Positions 1 to 6,580 of a DNA stretch of 11,581 nucleotides are shown here, one piece after another. How positions within the stretch are numbered: the first letter of the stretch is position 1; every line of letters begins with the position of its first letter. The notes under the pieces are model-generated. The model made no database searches, was not told where the DNA came from, and was given only the letters and a program-made list of their open reading frames with translations. Origin of the DNA: Baffinella frigidus (taxonomy: Eukaryota > Cryptophyceae > Cryptomonadales > Baffinellaceae); the NCBI GenBank assembly GCA_026770585.1, contig MU646711.1, positions 64,836 to 76,416 on the forward strand. The letters run 5' to 3'. Made by a program: the position numbers and the translations under genes.

Positions 1-50
1 CTCTCTCTCTCTCTCTCTCTCTCTTTGATCTTCTCTCCTCCTCGCTCTCG

Positions 51-83
<33 letters not shown>

Positions 84-116
84 TCTCACTCGCTCTCTCT
101 CACTCTCTCTCTCGGG
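1..116. repeat. (CT)n microsatellite with short (CA)n block
   Basis: The stretch is almost pure CT dinucleotide, with a short CA run near 69-82 and a few CTCG interruptions. ORFs reported through here are low-complexity artefacts. No gene is seen. Confidence 0.95.
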
Positions 117-189
117 TGGATCGAGGCGCGCGTCGTGCATCAAATAGGAGAAGATGGAGGGAGGCAGCTGGGAGCAAGCCAGACAGGAG

Positions 190-236
190 CGGAGAGCAGA
201 GAGAGAGAGACAGAGAGAGAGGGGGAGAGGCAGCGA

Positions 237-276
<40 letters not shown>
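190..276. repeat. (GA)n microsatellite
   Basis: Purine-only GA repeats, nearly perfect from 239 to 276, lie about 80 bp upstream of a (CT)n run on the same strand. The two could pair as a long hairpin or form triplex DNA. The translated ORFs across it (Arg/Glu or Ser/Leu repeats) are not credible proteins. Confidence 0.95.
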
Positions 277-278
<2 letters not shown>

Positions 279-282
279 CAGA

Positions 283-365
283 CCTGCTCCACAGTCCCAA
301 GCAGCACCCTCTCTTCCCGGGGCGCGCGAGAGTCTCCAAGCGTCACCTCTGTCTCTTCTCCTCGC

Positions 366-408
<43 letters not shown>

Positions 409-552
409 CTCTCTCTCTATCTATCTCTATCTATCTCTCTCACACACACACACTCTATCTCTCTATCTCTCTATCTCTGCCTCGCACCTGTTCGACAGTC
501 CCAAGCAGGACCCGCTCTTCCCGGGGCGCGCGAGAGTCTCCAAGCGTCACCA
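283..552. repeat. 66-bp direct repeat (283-348 and 487-552)
   Basis: The two copies are offset by 204 bp and differ at about five positions. Both contain the core CCGGGGCGCGCGAGAGTCTC. The CT/ATCT microsatellite lies between them, so the unit was probably duplicated together with it or by slippage and unequal exchange around it. No function is apparent. Confidence 0.85.
353..480. repeat. (CT)n / (ATCT)n / (CA)n compound microsatellite
   Basis: CT dinucleotides grade into CTAT tetranucleotides with a CA block near 441-452. It is complementary to the GA tract at 239-276. No gene is seen from here to 700; 600-690 holds only degenerate GGTTTAGGG/GGTTTATGG-like words. Confidence 0.9.
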
Positions 553-710
553 CGAAATTCGACTCCAGGAGTGTCTTTTCCATCACTACCTCCCCCGCTG
601 CTCTCGGGGGGGTTCGGGGTTAGGGCCAAAGGTTTAGGGCGATGGTTTATAGTGTATGGTGTATGGTTTCGGGTTTTTCGTTTCGTGTTTAAGGCGCCTC
701 ATACTTCGTA

Positions 711-1065
711 GCTCTGCCTCAGTCTATTCGGTCTCACCATCTTGGTGAGTCCGGGCTCTTTGAGACCATCTTGGTGAGCCCGGGCTCTTTTACACGCCAA
801 CGTTGACTGGTTTGTACCACCCGCCCAGGACGTCAACTTTAGAATAGTCAGCCAAGCCGACTCAGATCACGTAGGTCCCCTCTGCCTGAGTCGGCTTTCT
901 CTGTGTTAGTGCCAGCGACCTGCTGCCGCAGGGTTCCTAGCTCTGCCTCACTCGGGTTGACCGTTACAAAAAATACGGGCACATCCGTCATTTTCTTCGC
1001 TCCAAAGCGCCCGGGATCATCAAATTGGTGAGACCAAATTGGTGAGACCAAACAGACTGAGGCAG
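711..1065. mobile_element. Foldback element, repeat family G (two arms)
   Basis: The ends are inverted repeats: 714-741 matches the reverse complement of 1038-1065 at about 25 of 28 positions (CTGCCTCAGTCT then GGTCTCACCA). Next to the left end is a tandem duplication, ACCATCTTGGTGAG at 736 and again at 765. The left arm (735-890, minus) and the right arm (936-1050, plus) each resemble the dispersed family G unit also found at 1134-1203, 3872-3991 and 7854-7950. The unit carries TGGTACAAA, GTCAACTTT and ACTCGGGTTG. No transposase is present, so it would be non-autonomous. Confidence 0.65.
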
Positions 1066-1080
1066 GGGTGGGGAACCTGT

Positions 1081-1260
1081 GTGGCCGGGCGTGGCGTCGG
1101 ATACAACGAGGCGCCGCATGAACGGTCGCGAGGTTAAAAGACTATCCTTAAGTTGACATGCTCACTTCGCGGTACAAACCCGTCAACTTCGGAGCGGAAA
1201 AGACCTGCGTGGCCGGGCGTGGCGTCGGATACGACGAGACGTCGCATGAACGGTCGCGAG
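1081..1260. repeat. 52-bp direct repeat (1081-1132 and 1209-1260)
   Basis: The copies are offset by 128 bp and match at 49 of 52 positions, starting GTGGCCGGGCGTGGCGTCGG and ending AACGGTCGCGAG. A family G copy sits between them, so the repeat may be an old duplication flanking an insertion. Confidence 0.85.
1134..1203 (+). repeat. Family G repeat copy (plus)
   Basis: It contains AAGTTGACATGCT, CGGTACAAA and CGTCAACTTCGGAGCGGAAA in the same order and spacing as the copy at 7854-7950. AAGTTGAC at 1150 and GTCAACTT at 1182 form a short inverted pair, 32 bp apart in both copies. Confidence 0.75.
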
Positions 1261-1319
1261 AGTCCCTCCCACGTTTGCTCCTGCTTATACCGCACACAAC
1301 TTAGCGCGGGGCCTTTCCA

Positions 1320-1487
1320 CCTAACCCCTAAACCCTGAACCCTAACCCCCACACCAGGGGCGTTGCCGCAGCCTCAGTCGTGGTGGCAGACCCACACCCT
1401 GAACCCTTACCCTACACCCTAATCCCTACACCCTACACCCTGACCCCTTACCCTACAACCAGATCCCTAAACCCTACACCCTAGCCC
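1320..1487 (-). repeat. Degenerate telomere-like array (CCCTAAA on plus)
   Basis: Variant units such as CCCTAAA, CCCTGAA, CCCTACA and CCCTAAT repeat with about 7-bp spacing, interrupted by the 1354-1380 inverted-repeat end. It runs opposite to the array at 2250-2990. Confidence 0.85.
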
Positions 1488-1637
1488 GCTTCGAAGGAAA
1501 CTTCGACCGAAAGTCCGGTCAAAATATCGGTTGATACCATATTTTCATGCCGAGAAATTCTTAATTAGTACCACGAAACTAAAAGGACCGATTTGGGAGG
1601 CCCACTGTGTCTTGTGCAAATCCGAAACCTGGGCTTG

Positions 1638-1686
1638 CTATTTACGTAAATAGTGCAAACCTGCTATTTACGTAAATAGCAGGTTT
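1638..1686. repeat. Paired palindromes with a TTTACGTAAA core
   Basis: CTATTTACGTAAATAG at 1638-1653 is a perfect palindrome. It recurs inside a perfect 30-bp palindrome at 1657-1686 whose arms begin AAACCTG. It may be a cruciform or a dyad binding site; the function is unknown. Confidence 0.85.
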
Positions 1687-1761
1687 ACGGTTCAAATCTG
1701 CCTGTCAAACCCAAGTGTTCATGCTAACCCAAATACGGGGTGGAGGTTTGCAGTAGGGGGG

Positions 1762-2224
1762 GGGGGGTGCGGACTCCGGCGCCCAACTTCTCGCCATCTG
1801 TCATGACGACCGACGTCGTTCTATTGTCCATACCACGAACCGGCCACTTTTGGGGCCACGTACCGAATTTCTACGTACCGAGTTGCCAAAAGCCATTCCG
1901 CAGAATGACTTTTGGCCAAGGACGAATTCGGCTCTCCGTTTTTACGCAGCCCTTGGGAGGAAAGGAGGGCTTCGACGCTCCTTTCGCGTGGAGGGGGGGG
2001 GGGCTGGACCACTGCGCCTAACTTTTCGCCGTCGGCCATCACGACCGAGTTCTGCCCCTTCAAAATGCGTATTTTGCACAAAATTGCGAGCGAGCGAAAT
2101 ACTGGAGAGAGAGGGGCGAGCTTAGCCAGAAAAGAGTTGAGCCCTGAACCCCTTTCTATGGTGGCTAGGGGGAGGGGTGCGCACCACTGCGCCTAACTTT
2201 TCGCCGTCGGCCATGACGACTGAG
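1762..2224. repeat. About 50-bp repeat, three copies (1762, 1997, 2169)
   Basis: Each copy follows a G-rich run and contains CTGCGCCTAACTTTTCGCC (diverged in the first copy) followed by GTCGGCCATGACGAC. Copies two and three are nearly identical; copy one (1762-1813) is more diverged. All lie inside the inverted-repeat-bounded segment. Confidence 0.85.
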
Positions 2225-2249
2225 GCCGCTGCAACGCCCCTGGATTGGG

Positions 2250-2990
2250 GGGTAGGGTTTGGGGGTTAGGGGTTAGGGGTTAGGGGTTAGGGTTGAGGGT
2301 GTAGGGTTTAGGGTTTAGGGTTTAGGGTTTAGGGTTTAGGGTTTAGGGTTTAGGGTTTAGGGTTTAGGGTTAGGGTTAGGGTGTAGGGTTCAGGGAGCGA
2401 CGCCCCTGGTTTGGGGATTAGGGATTAGGGATTAAGGTTCAGGATTCAGGGTTTAGGGCGTAAGGTTTAGGGTTTAGGGTTTGGGGTTGAGGGTTGAGGG
2501 AGTAGGGTGTAGGGTGTAGGGCACAGGGTTCAGGATTCAGGATTCAGGGTTTAGGGTTTAGGGTTCAGGGTTCAGGGATTCGGGATTAGGGGTTAGGGGT
2601 TAGGGTTTGGGGTATAGGGTTTAGGGTTTAGGGGCGCAGGGGCGTATGGACCACGGTTTAGGGTGTAGGGTTTACCAGTAGGGTTCAGGGTTCAGGGTGT
2701 AGGGTGTAGGGTGTAGGGTGTAAGGTGTAGGGTGTAAGGTGTAGGGGTCGCGGTTAAGGGTGTACGGTTAACCGTTTCGTTCAGGGTTTAGGGATTCGGG
2801 ATTCGGGATTAGGGATTGGGGTTTAGGGTTTAGGGCTTAGGGTTTAGGGTTCAGGGCTTAGGGTTCAGGGTTTAGGGTTTAGGGTTTAGGGTTTAGGGTT
2901 TAGGGTTTAGGGTTTAGGGTCTAGGGTCTAGGGTTTAGGGGTTATGGCGCAGGGACGCAGGGTATAGTGGTCACGGTTAAAGGTTTAGGG
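2250..2990 (+). repeat. Interstitial telomere-like array (TTTAGGG on plus)
   Basis: About 740 bp of TTTAGGG-type sequence. There are nine perfect TTTAGGG units at 2307-2369 and seven at 2871-2919. Between them are degenerate variants: TTAGGG, GTAGGG, TCAGGG, ATTAGGG and ATTCGGG. The mixture of perfect and degenerate blocks suggests an old array with local re-amplification. Position 2399-2410 repeats CGACGCCCCTGG from the neighbouring inverted-repeat end. No gene is seen. Confidence 0.95.
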
Positions 2991-3146
2991 TGAATACCCC
3001 GCAAAGTGCCCTTTCTCCAGGTAAATAATGGCAAGGATACCCAGTTGAGGGGTTTCGGCATGCGGTTTCGAAATGCGGCAATTTTTGTAGGGTTTAGGGT
3101 TTACCAAAAGCCTTCAGGTTTTAGGGCTTGCCAACCGTTCAGGGTG

Positions 3147-3278
3147 TTAATCCGGGAACAAGTATTTTTCTTTTAAAAACCTGGCAAGGCAAGTTACTAC
3201 ACATAGGTCACGTCCCGAAGCAGTTGTGTAGTAACTTTCATGCAGATTTTTAAAAGAAAAATACTTGTTCCCGGATGA
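3147..3278. mobile_element. MITE family A, copy 1 (132 bp)
   Basis: Positions 3151-3180 and 3246-3275 are inverted copies matching at 29 of 30 positions, and a second stem pairs AAGTTACTACACA (3191-3203) with 3226-3238. The flanks carry GTG at 3144-3146 and 3279-3281, a 3-bp target duplication like those of the other copies. The outer ends match copies 2 and 3 (CCGGGAACA...TGTTCCCGGATGA), while the centre differs. Confidence 0.8.
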
Positions 3279-3284
3279 GTGTAG

Positions 3285-3412
3285 CCACGCCAGATTGGAG
3301 GCGGGGGTTGAATTTTTTAAAACACCACAGGATGTGTTCTTTGACTTTTGAAAACCACTGCCTTGAGGGGAAATTGACGTTTGGCAACCCCCTCCAAGAG
3401 TCTGGCGTGGAG
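3285..3412. repeat. Imperfect inverted repeat next to MITE A1
   Basis: CCACGCCAGA plus a TTGGAGG/GGGGGTTG block at 3285-3310 recurs inverted at about 3388-3411. The interior includes CTTTTGAAAAC. It may be a separate decayed foldback element that copy A1 inserted beside. Confidence 0.55.
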
Positions 3413-3454
3413 GGTGTACCAGTTGAGGGGTTTCGACATCCGGACAACCGGCTG

Positions 3455-3492
3455 TTTCGTGTTGCAGTCCAGGAGCACCCATTCGCTCTGCC
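3455..3492. other. Unoccupied version of the MITE A2 insertion site
   Basis: The sequence through GTTGCAGTCCAGGAGCACCC is the same as the flanks of MITE A2 (GTTGCAGTCCAGAAGC before it and AGCACCCACTCGC after it), with a single AGC where the occupied site has two. This confirms insertion with a 3-bp duplication. Confidence 0.75.
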
Positions 3493-3570
3493 TTCTCCCC
3501 CCTGACGAGACCAGATTTCCTCAGACAGCGCCAGGCTTTGGATGTTGTTTTCGTGTTGCAGTCCAGAAGC

Positions 3571-3728
3571 TACGCCGGGGACGTGTTTGATTTAAGAGAA
3601 AATGGATCGCTATTTGTTCATAGGAGTTGGACGGAGGTCAATTTGGGGCCTAATAAGTAAATTTAATTAGGGCCAGAATCCGGTTTGATAGGCCATTTTC
3701 TTTTAAATTAAACATGTTCCCGGATGAA
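3571..3728. mobile_element. MITE family A, copy 2 (158 bp)
   Basis: Inverted ends (CCGGGGACGTGTTTGATTTA and AAATTAAACATGTTCCCGG) surround an AT-rich core, GGATCGCTATTTG through TTAATTAGGGCCAGAATCC, that is closely similar to copy 3. It is flanked by AGC at 3568-3570 and 3729-3731. It has no coding capacity. Confidence 0.85.
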
Positions 3729-3734
3729 AGCACC

Positions 3735-3815
3735 CACTCGCGCTGCCGGTGCCCCCCTGGTTTATGGTTTATGGTTTTGGTTTATGGTTTAGGGTTCAGG
3801 GTTTATGGTTTATGC
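3735..3815 (+). repeat. Short degenerate GGTTTATGG/TTTAGGG block
   Basis: GGTTTATGG units at about 3759-3812 look like decayed telomere-like repeats following MITE A2. Confidence 0.6.
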
Positions 3816-3871
3816 TTCTCACAGCTTCCCGTGCAGCGGTCAGTGGCGTTCTAGCTGTGTCGTAGCATGAT

Positions 3872-3991
3872 TTGGTCTCAAAACTTTGGTGAGCCTCGGC
3901 TCTTCTCCGCTCCAAAGTTGACGGATTTGTACCACACACCGAGCCTGGGAAATTGAGGATGGTCAGTCAACCCGAGTGAGGCGCGGAGCAG
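3872..3991 (-). repeat. Family G repeat copy (minus)
   Basis: The reverse complement reads CTCACTCGGGTTGACTGACC, then GTGTGTGGTACAAATCCG, then TCAACTTTGGAGCGG, in the same order as the copy at 7854-7950. The 3' end of the minus-strand ORF at 4014 lies directly beside it, so the repeat may have truncated that gene. Confidence 0.7.
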
Positions 3992-4013
3992 GCGTTGGTT
4001 TGTTTTCGTGGTG

Positions 4014-4310
4014 TTATGCAGGAGTCATTCGTGGGCGTGGAGTGGGGCGCCGACCGAGGAAGACGCGCCCCCACCAGGAGCTCTCCTCCGTGCAGAAGAA
4101 GAGCGGCATGGAGTCGTGAGTCGTCACCAGCAGCGCCCCGTTGGCACGGTGCACCTTGATGCAATCGAGCCCGTCGAGTAAAGAAAGCGACGGCCCTGCC
4201 GGATGTTGCTCGCTCGCTGCTCGCACCCCATGGGGGCTTTCCCGCTCCGCGCCATCCGCCAGAGGCTCTCCTCCAGTTGCATGCCCCTCTGTTTCGTTTC
4301 TTTGCGCCAT
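4014..4310 (-). CDS. Hypothetical protein or exon, minus strand (98 codons)
   Basis: The ORF runs from ATG at 4310 to a stop at 4014. I do not recognise a family. The C-terminal half, 4178 down to 4053, has a strong coding signature: by hand count about nine of ten third codon positions are G or C, against roughly six of ten first and half of second positions. It contains DCIKVHRANGALLVTTHD followed by SMPLFFCTEESSWWG. The N-terminal part is charged and low in hydrophobic residues, with mixed third positions, so the real exon may begin near 4190 after a splice. Family G lies just past the stop, which may mark truncation. It faces away from the signal-peptide exon at 4499, leaving a 188-bp shared upstream region. 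It could be one exon of a longer gene or a pseudogene fragment. Confidence 0.4.
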   Translation of the reverse strand: MAQRNETEGHATGGEPLADGAERESPHGVRAASEQHPAGPSLSLLDGLDCIKVHRANGALLVTTHDSMPLFFCTEESSWWGRVFLGRRPTPRPRMTPA

Positions 4311-4498
4311 TGAGTTTACCTGGAGAAAGGTACTTTGTGGGTATTCACTATGCGTTCTTGGAGCCGTTTATAGATTCTTGGAGCCGTTTGTCCACTTTTG
4401 GCCGAGAATCGCCCAGCTCTTCTGAAAAACCTGTGCAAATTGACTTTTGAAATACCCCCCTGAGATCGGCAGGGTTCAGGGAGAACCATCTCACAACG
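4311..4498. promoter_or_regulatory. Candidate shared upstream region of divergent genes
   Basis: This is the region between two diverging ORFs. It contains a 20-bp tandem unit, TTCTTGGAGCCGTTT at 4355-4369 and 4375-4389, followed by GTCCACTTTTGGCC. A related sequence (TTGGAGCCGTTTTGACCAC) occurs in the hairpin at 8302-8470, so the motif may be repeat-derived. No TATA box is clear. Confidence 0.3.
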
Positions 4499-4705
4499 AT
4501 GACGATGCGGGGCGCCCTGATCGCCGCTGTGCTGCTGTGCGGGCTGCTCGAGGCGGGCAGCGAACGCCCTGTGCATCAGCTGGGGCCAAGACAGGGGGCT
4601 GAAGGAGGAGCAACAGGGGGCACAACAGCCCTGTTGCGGCAGCTTGCCTCTCAGCCAGGCGGTTCGCAGCTGCGGCTGAGGGGTGGGATCATGGTCTACG
4701 GCCAG
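4499..4705 (+). CDS. Signal-peptide first exon of an unidentified protein
   Basis: Starting at ATG 4499 (context ACAACGATGACG), the product has a classic signal peptide: basic residue R4, then the hydrophobic run ALIAAVLLCGLL and a small-residue region (EAGS) near residue 20. After it comes a Gly/Ser/Thr/Arg-rich stretch of the kind seen after signal peptides in complex-plastid precursors, ending near LRLRGGIMVYGQ. Third positions in the signal peptide are almost all G or C. The ORF ends three codons past CAG|GTCACC at 4705/4706, so I take that as a 5' splice site, giving 69 codons and a phase 0 junction. The likely next exon starts at 4842. LRLRGG equals the last six residues of ubiquitin, but there is no ubiquitin fold before it. 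Product unknown; secretion or plastid routing is inferred. Confidence 0.5.
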
Positions 4706-4841
4706 GTCACCTGATCGGCCCATCACTCAGCGGCCTTTTGCGCATCATGCAGCCTGCCTAGCGCAAGGCGTGTCGCCTTTTGTACGTGGGTGAAAGCGAC
4801 TCCTAAACGTTCACGTAGCCTGAAATCCCCGAAACGCGCAG

Positions 4842-4940
4842 GAGGCAGACGGTAATGGTGGTCTTCACAAGAACAAACCGAGTGGGCCAAAGGCGCCAAA
4901 GGCGCCCAAGGAGGAAGGCGCCAACGCGCCGGGCAAGGAG
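4842..4940 (+). CDS. Probable second exon, Lys/Pro/Ala-rich linker
   Basis: After CAG at 4839-4841 the frame that continues phase 0 from exon 1 is open and reads EADGNGGLHKNKPSGPKAP and onward with further APK and EEGANAP words. The proposed 5' splice site is GAG|GTCCCC at 4940/4941, which gives 33 codons and another phase 0 intron. If not spliced there, the frame stays open to TAA at 5046-5048 through telomere-like sequence, which is unlikely to be coding. The composition suggests a flexible basic linker. The intron before it is 136 bp with a weak pyrimidine tract. Its assignment to the same gene as the MBF1 exons downstream is a hypothesis. Confidence 0.4.
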
Positions 4941-5007
4941 GTCCCCGTGCCCTCTCCTTTCCTGGCACCGTCAGCATTCCTTGGCCGTCTGCAGTCTCCA
5001 AAGCCTC

Positions 5008-5176
5008 GAACCCTAACCCCTATGGGCACGCTAAACCCTAGAGCCTAACCCCTCTCACCTCTGCAGGCGGAGTTGAAGATCGCAGGCGACGACAAACTCA
5101 AACCCAAACCCTAAAACCTCAACCCTAAACCCTAAACCCTAAACCCTACACCCTACACCCTAAACCCTAAACCCTG
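5008..5176 (-). repeat. Degenerate telomere-like array (CCCTAAA on plus)
   Basis: CCCTAAA/CCCTACA units occur at 5008-5050 and 5098-5176. The gap between them, 5051-5097, holds a good 3' splice signal, CTCTCACCTCTGCAG ending at 5066, followed by codons for AELKIAGDDKLK. The array thus lies in or around the putative introns of the plus-strand gene. Confidence 0.85.
5067..5112 (+). pseudogene. Possible exon or decayed helix-1 exon copy
   Basis: It follows the best 3' splice signal in the window and reads AELKIAGDDKLKPKP before TAA. ELKIA resembles DLKIA of the MBF1 helix-1 exon at 6745-6786, with synonymous codon differences (TTG/CTC, GCA/GCT). No GT donor is usable before the stop. It may be a genuine short exon with a non-GT donor, a decayed duplicate, or chance; five residues are weak evidence. 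Confidence 0.25.
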
Positions 5177-5238
5177 CCTGCTCATGCTGTGCTTAAAAAG
5201 GAAGCTATGGTGCATCCAACATGCCTCGTTTGCCCCAA

Positions 5239-5460
5239 GAGCAGCGAGAACACCCAGACCATGGTGGGGTGGTGCTGCGGCCCCGAGAACAAATGGCCTT
5301 TTCAATCGCCTTGATTTGTACTGGAGGTCGCCGGAATCCGGCGACCTGTGGTGCGAATCAGGGGTCTCGACAACGAGGATTTGCTCGACTCTGATGGCGG
5401 AGGTGACGCGCGAGCAGCGAGCACACCCAGACCATGGTGGGGCGGTGCTGCGGCCCCGCA
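5239..5460. repeat. 49-bp direct repeat (5239-5287 and 5412-5460)
   Basis: GAGCAGCGAG, CCCAGACCATGGTGGGG and GGTGCTGCGGCCCCG recur 173 bp apart with only a few differences. Between them is the hairpin AGGTCGCCGGA/TCCGGCGACCT (5325-5347). The 97-codon plus-strand ORF across this region has no recognisable domain and is built on the repeat, so I do not call it. Confidence 0.85.
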
Positions 5461-5467
5461 GAACCTT

Positions 5468-5828
5468 CATAGGCTAACGTCCTGAAACCCGGGTACTTAG
5501 GCCTACGGTGTTGCCTACGGTAGGCCGTAGGGCCCCTTCATGCAAAAAGCTTACGTTAACGGAGTAGTAACTTTGGTACAAAATTTATGATGGAAAACAT
5601 TCTTGGACTTTAAAAGTCCTGAAATCGCTTTTAAAATCGTTTTAGAGCCCGGTTGACCATCAACGGCTCCAGTAAGCCCACGTTAACCGACCCCTTAAGG
5701 GGTCCGTTAACGTAAGCTTTTGGCATTACCCTAGGACCTAATGTTTCATAGGACCCCACTAGGCCCCTACGACCTACAGTAGGCAATACCGTAGGCTTAA
5801 CTACCCGGTTTTCAGGACGTGACCCTAT
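5468..5828. mobile_element. MITE family B, copy 1 (about 361 bp)
   Basis: Long terminal inverted repeats of about 100 bp run from CATAGGCTAACGTCCTGAAA on the left to TTTTCAGGACGTGACCCTAT on the right. The inner arms pair AGCTTACGTTAACGGA (about 5550) with its complement near 5701. The flanks carry GAACCTT at 5461-5467 and 5829-5835 (6-7 bp target duplication). It is the longest family B copy in the window and has no coding capacity. Confidence 0.85.
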
Positions 5829-5907
5829 GAACCTTGCTCCACACCATGGACGCGGCTGTGGTTTGCGTCAGCAGCGATTTACAGTTGCAGAGCTAGCTTA
5901 TGGCTTA

Positions 5908-5957
5908 GGGGGGGGGGGTCCTACGACCAACACGAAGCTCACTTCGGGAAGGTGAGT

Positions 5958-5985
<28 letters not shown>
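5908..5985. repeat. G homopolymers: 11 G then 28 G
   Basis: There is an 11-G run at 5908-5918 and an uninterrupted 28-G run at 5958-5985. Both are strong G-quadruplex candidates, and the long run is also prone to sequencing and assembly length error. Confidence 0.9.
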
Positions 5986-5988
<3 letters not shown>

Positions 5989-6105
5989 ACCTGCTATGCC
6001 CCCAGTGCGCTCCCCCTCTTCCAGAAGGTGGTTGTAGGACCACGGGGGGTAGGGTTTAGGGGTTTAGGGGGAAGCCCTCGCGGCCTGCATGGACGCGTGC
6101 CGCGC

Positions 6106-6259
6106 TTATCCGGGGACATGTTTAATTTAAAAGAAAATGGATCCCTATGTTTTCATAGGAGTTGGAAGCAGATTAATTAGGGCCCTAAGTAAAATTAATT
6201 AGGGCAGAATCCGGTTTGATAGTCCATTTTCGTTTGAATTAAACATGTTCCCGGATGAA
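6106..6259. mobile_element. MITE family A, copy 3 (154 bp)
   Basis: Inverted ends (TTATCCGGGGACATGTTTAA and TTAAACATGTTCCCGGATGA) and an AT-rich centre make it closely similar to copy 2. It is flanked by CGC at 6103-6105 and 6260-6262. Confidence 0.85.
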
Positions 6260-6319
6260 CGCGGGGTGCGTCGTTCGCTGTGGAGCTCCACAGCATGCAC
6301 CCTCCACCTGTAGACATTA

Positions 6320-6482
6320 ATAGGGTAACGGCCTTGAAAATGGGGTAGTTAGGCCTACGGCATTGCCCAGGACCTCCTACCGTAGGCCGAGACTTTTTGG
6401 TCCTAGGATCCCTCGGCCTACGGTAGGAGGTCCTAGGCAATGCCGTATGCCTAACTACCCCATTTGCAGGCAGTTAGCCTAT
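6320..6482. mobile_element. MITE family B, copy 2, almost full-length palindrome
   Basis: The left arm (ATAGGGTAACGGCC, GGGGTAGTTAGGC, CTACGGCATTGCC, CAGGACCTCCTACCGTAGGCC) is mirrored by the right arm with a central TTTTTGGTCCTAGGATCC. The flanking sequence (6281-6318 and 6486-6549) recurs without the element, inverted, at 9516-9620. Confidence 0.85.
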
Positions 6483-6547
6483 GAATCTGGCTGCTGCCGA
6501 CAGGCGGCATATCGGCGGCACTCTCCCATTCGTGAACGATCCCTCTC

Positions 6548-6580
6548 CTGAACACTGAACCCTAACCCTAAACCCTAAAC
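6548..6580 (-). repeat. Short CCCTAAA block
   Basis: CTGAACACTGAACCCTAACC followed by CCTAAACCCTAAAC directly precedes a foldback element. Confidence 0.8.

Larger units (their letters stand above)
1354..2243. mobile_element. 890-bp segment with 27-bp terminal inverted repeats
   Basis: Positions 1354-1380 and 2217-2243 are inverted copies matching at 25 of 27 positions (CCAGGGGCGTTGC and GCCTCAGTCG are shared). Telomere-like sequence abuts both ends, facing outward as on a linear chromosome. The interior holds two ACGTAAATAG palindromes, a 13-of-14-bp hairpin (1885-1898 with 1903-1916), three copies of a 50-bp repeat and G homopolymers. The ORFs inside are short and built on the repeats, so no coding gene is supported. 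It could be a non-autonomous transposon or a captured telomere-capped fragment. Confidence 0.6.

Noticed and set aside
100-711. Several overlapping ORFs of 68-185 codons on both strands
   Set aside because: They are translations of CT/GA microsatellites (Ser/Leu or Arg/Glu repeats) with no domain.
1689-1702. GGTTCAAATCTGCC resembling a tRNA B box
   Set aside because: No A box at proper distance and no cloverleaf can be drawn; the palindromes upstream explain the local structure.
1740-2196. ORFs of 86-94 codons in the inverted-repeat segment
   Set aside because: They overlap each other in several frames, follow the 50-bp repeats and G runs, and show no domain.
2250-2990. True chromosome end
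   Set aside because: The array is interstitial, degenerate and followed by 8.6 kb of unrelated sequence.
4676-4693. LRLRGG, identical to the ubiquitin C-terminus, as evidence for a ubiquitin fusion
   Set aside because: There is no ubiquitin fold in the preceding residues, which are a signal peptide and a Gly/Ser-rich stretch; six residues can match by chance.
5184-5477. 97-codon plus-strand ORF
   Set aside because: It spans a 49-bp direct repeat and runs into the edge of MITE B1; no codon bias or domain was apparent.
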